A stretch of 6,144 bases of DNA from assembly GCA_902775075.1 (NCBI GenBank), contig CACYKX010000184.1:1-6144 (forward strand). Direction: 5' to 3'. Shown in pieces: positions 5,091 through 6,144 of this stretch (the stretch's first letter is position 1; each line of letters starts with the position of its first letter). The stretch comes from an uncultured Prevotellaceae bacterium (lineage in GTDB: Bacteria; Bacteroidota; Bacteroidia; Bacteroidales; Bacteroidaceae). The notes below the pieces were generated by a model, which was not told the DNA's origin, searched no databases, and worked only from the letters and a program-made list of their open reading frames with translations. The translations under genes were made by a program, and so were the position numbers.

Positions 5091-6144
5091 TTATCCCACG
5101 CCTAACTTTCCAAGTCGCATGATGATGGAAGTCTGGCTTCTGCCCAGCTTCTGAGAAATATACTTTATAGTTTTTCCTTCTCTATGAAGGGTTAGCAAGA
5201 ACCTGTCTTCTGCCTTCGTCCATTTTTTGTTGGCATTAGGATGTAGTGTTTGGCTTTCCTCTGTTACCTTCTCGGGATTCAGAAACTCATCGACAAATAC
5301 AGAAGGATAACGCCTGTCATACATCACTATTGTCTTAACCTTGGCTCTGGTGATGGCAACATAGAATAACCGCCGTTCCTCGCCGTGAGGATATTTATCA
5401 CTCTTGGTCAATACCACATCGAGGACAGGATCATCACTGACCATCGACGGGAAACCATACACATCCCTGTTGCACTGGAGGATGATTACATAATCTGCCT
5501 CCAGTCCTTTTGACTTGTGCGCCGTCAGAAACTCTATCTTCCTGCCGTTAATGACATAGAAGAACTTTCCGGCCTCCTTGATACTCTGATACATGAAGGA
5601 CAGATAATAGTCATCGAATGAGTATCTTCCAAGCAGGAAAATGGATTTGTCTGCAGGGATGGTGCCCACCAGATGACCTATGACGTTGCAATAGTCATTC
5701 CTGTCATACGGCTGGAAAAGTAGTTCCGTCTTTGCCAGGTCACTGAACGGGTGAATATTCTTCCTGATCTGGACTGCGTTCTTCTGGATGAACCAGGAGG
5801 AATAGCTCACCAACGGCTCACCGAACCTGTAGGTGGTCTCTATCTTGTTCATATCTGTTGGCCCGAAGAACTCTTCAAAGCTGTTGAACAGTGCCATGTC
5901 ACTGCCAGAGAAACGATAGATGCTTTGCCAGTCATCACCTACACAGTATAGCTTTGCCGGAGGATTACCGGCTCTGAGGGCAAGTAGGAACTGGTATCGG
6001 TCAACACTGATATCCTGGAACTCATCGACAATGATATAGTCGTACTGGACAGGATGGTATTGCTTACAAAGCTCCGTAGCCGTCAGGATGGCATCGGTAA
6101 AGTCTATCTGCCCTCGCTTATGAAGCTCTTCCTGATAACTGTCA
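5091..6144 (-). CDS. Helicase IV (HelD)-like superfamily 1 helicase, C-terminal half, partial
   Basis: An ATP-dependent 3'-5' type DNA helicase of the UvrD/Rep superfamily. The frame is open to the right window edge with no ATG before 5897, so the gene is cut by the edge rather than truncated: 350 C-terminal residues are seen and the Walker A half is missing. Visible motifs, numbered from the first visible codon: IDFTDAI (13-19), Walker B DEFQD (40-44), GDDWQSIYRFSG (69-80), TTYRF motif IV (103-107), TAHKSKGLEADYVII (207-221), and EERRLFYVAITRAK motif VI (255-268). GDDWQ-IYRFSG and TTYRF match E. coli helicase IV more closely than UvrD or Rep. From W308 on, the tail WTKAEDRFLLTLHREGKTI...LGRSQTSIIMRL is a Myb/SANT-like helix-turn-helix, absent from E. 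coli helicase IV. It converges on the relaxase with 30 bp between stops and no clear terminator. Confidence 0.92.
   Translation of the reverse strand, partial: DSYQEELHKRGQIDFTDAILTATELCKQYHPVQYDYIIVDEFQDISVDRYQFLLALRAGNPPAKLYCVGDDWQSIYRFSGSDMALFNSFEEFFGPTDMNKIETTYRFGEPLVSYSSWFIQKNAVQIRKNIHPFSDLAKTELLFQPYDRNDYCNVIGHLVGTIPADKSIFLLGRYSFDDYYLSFMYQSIKEAGKFFYVINGRKIEFLTAHKSKGLEADYVIILQCNRDVYGFPSMVSDDPVLDVVLTKSDKYPHGEERRLFYVAITRAKVKTIVMYDRRYPSVFVDEFLNPEKVTEESQTLHPNANKKWTKAEDRFLLTLHREGKTIKYISQKLGRSQTSIIMRLGKLGVG

Noticed and set aside
5897..5897. ATG at 5897 as the true start of the helicase
   Set aside because: The frame continues upstream to the window edge and encodes the conserved motifs DEFQD and GDDWQSIYRFSG, so this Met is internal.

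Overview
The window looks like a piece of a Bacteroidales (Bacteroides/Prevotella-type) chromosome or element carrying a mobilisation module. Three things point this way: Bacteroidota-type promoter elements (TTTG, 19 bp, TAnnTTTG), no Shine-Dalgarno sequences in front of the starts, and a MobC-like plus MobP-like relaxase gene pair of the kind common on Bacteroidales mobilisable elements. No integrase, replication gene, coupling protein, rRNA, tRNA or CRISPR array is visible, so neither element ends nor host can be fixed from this window.

Layout. (1) Positions 173-990, plus strand: a tight string of five very small genes: a coiled-coil protein, a one-span membrane peptide, a cysteine-rich protein, a second one-span peptide and a micro-ORF. 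Three of the four junctions are 4-bp ATGA overlaps or close in-frame restarts, which suggests coupled translation. This stretch is much richer in GC than the rest (41 of 60 bases in 601-660, against 16 of 60 in 2101-2160). It resembles prophage or element accessory gene strings, but no member has a function I can name. (2) 971-2041, minus strand: a 356-residue soluble protein of unknown function with a textbook Bacteroidota promoter. (3) 2042-2400: a noncoding divergent region holding both promoters and five inverted repeats within about 220 bp, the best candidate for the origin of transfer (oriT) and its control region. (4) 2401-5060, plus strand: a MobC-like accessory protein and a 653-residue relaxase, 2 bp apart, clearly one operon. 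(5) 5091-6144, minus strand: the C-terminal half of a helicase IV (HelD)-like superfamily 1 helicase ending in a Myb-like DNA-binding motif, convergent with the relaxase and running off the right edge.

Working model: the MobC-like protein and relaxase assemble on the inverted-repeat region just upstream of their own genes, nick it and lead one strand into a recipient through a conjugation apparatus supplied elsewhere. The orphan 356-residue gene shares the control region by divergent transcription and may be cargo, a regulator or an unrecognised relaxosome partner. The helicase could be a neighbouring chromosomal gene or element cargo.
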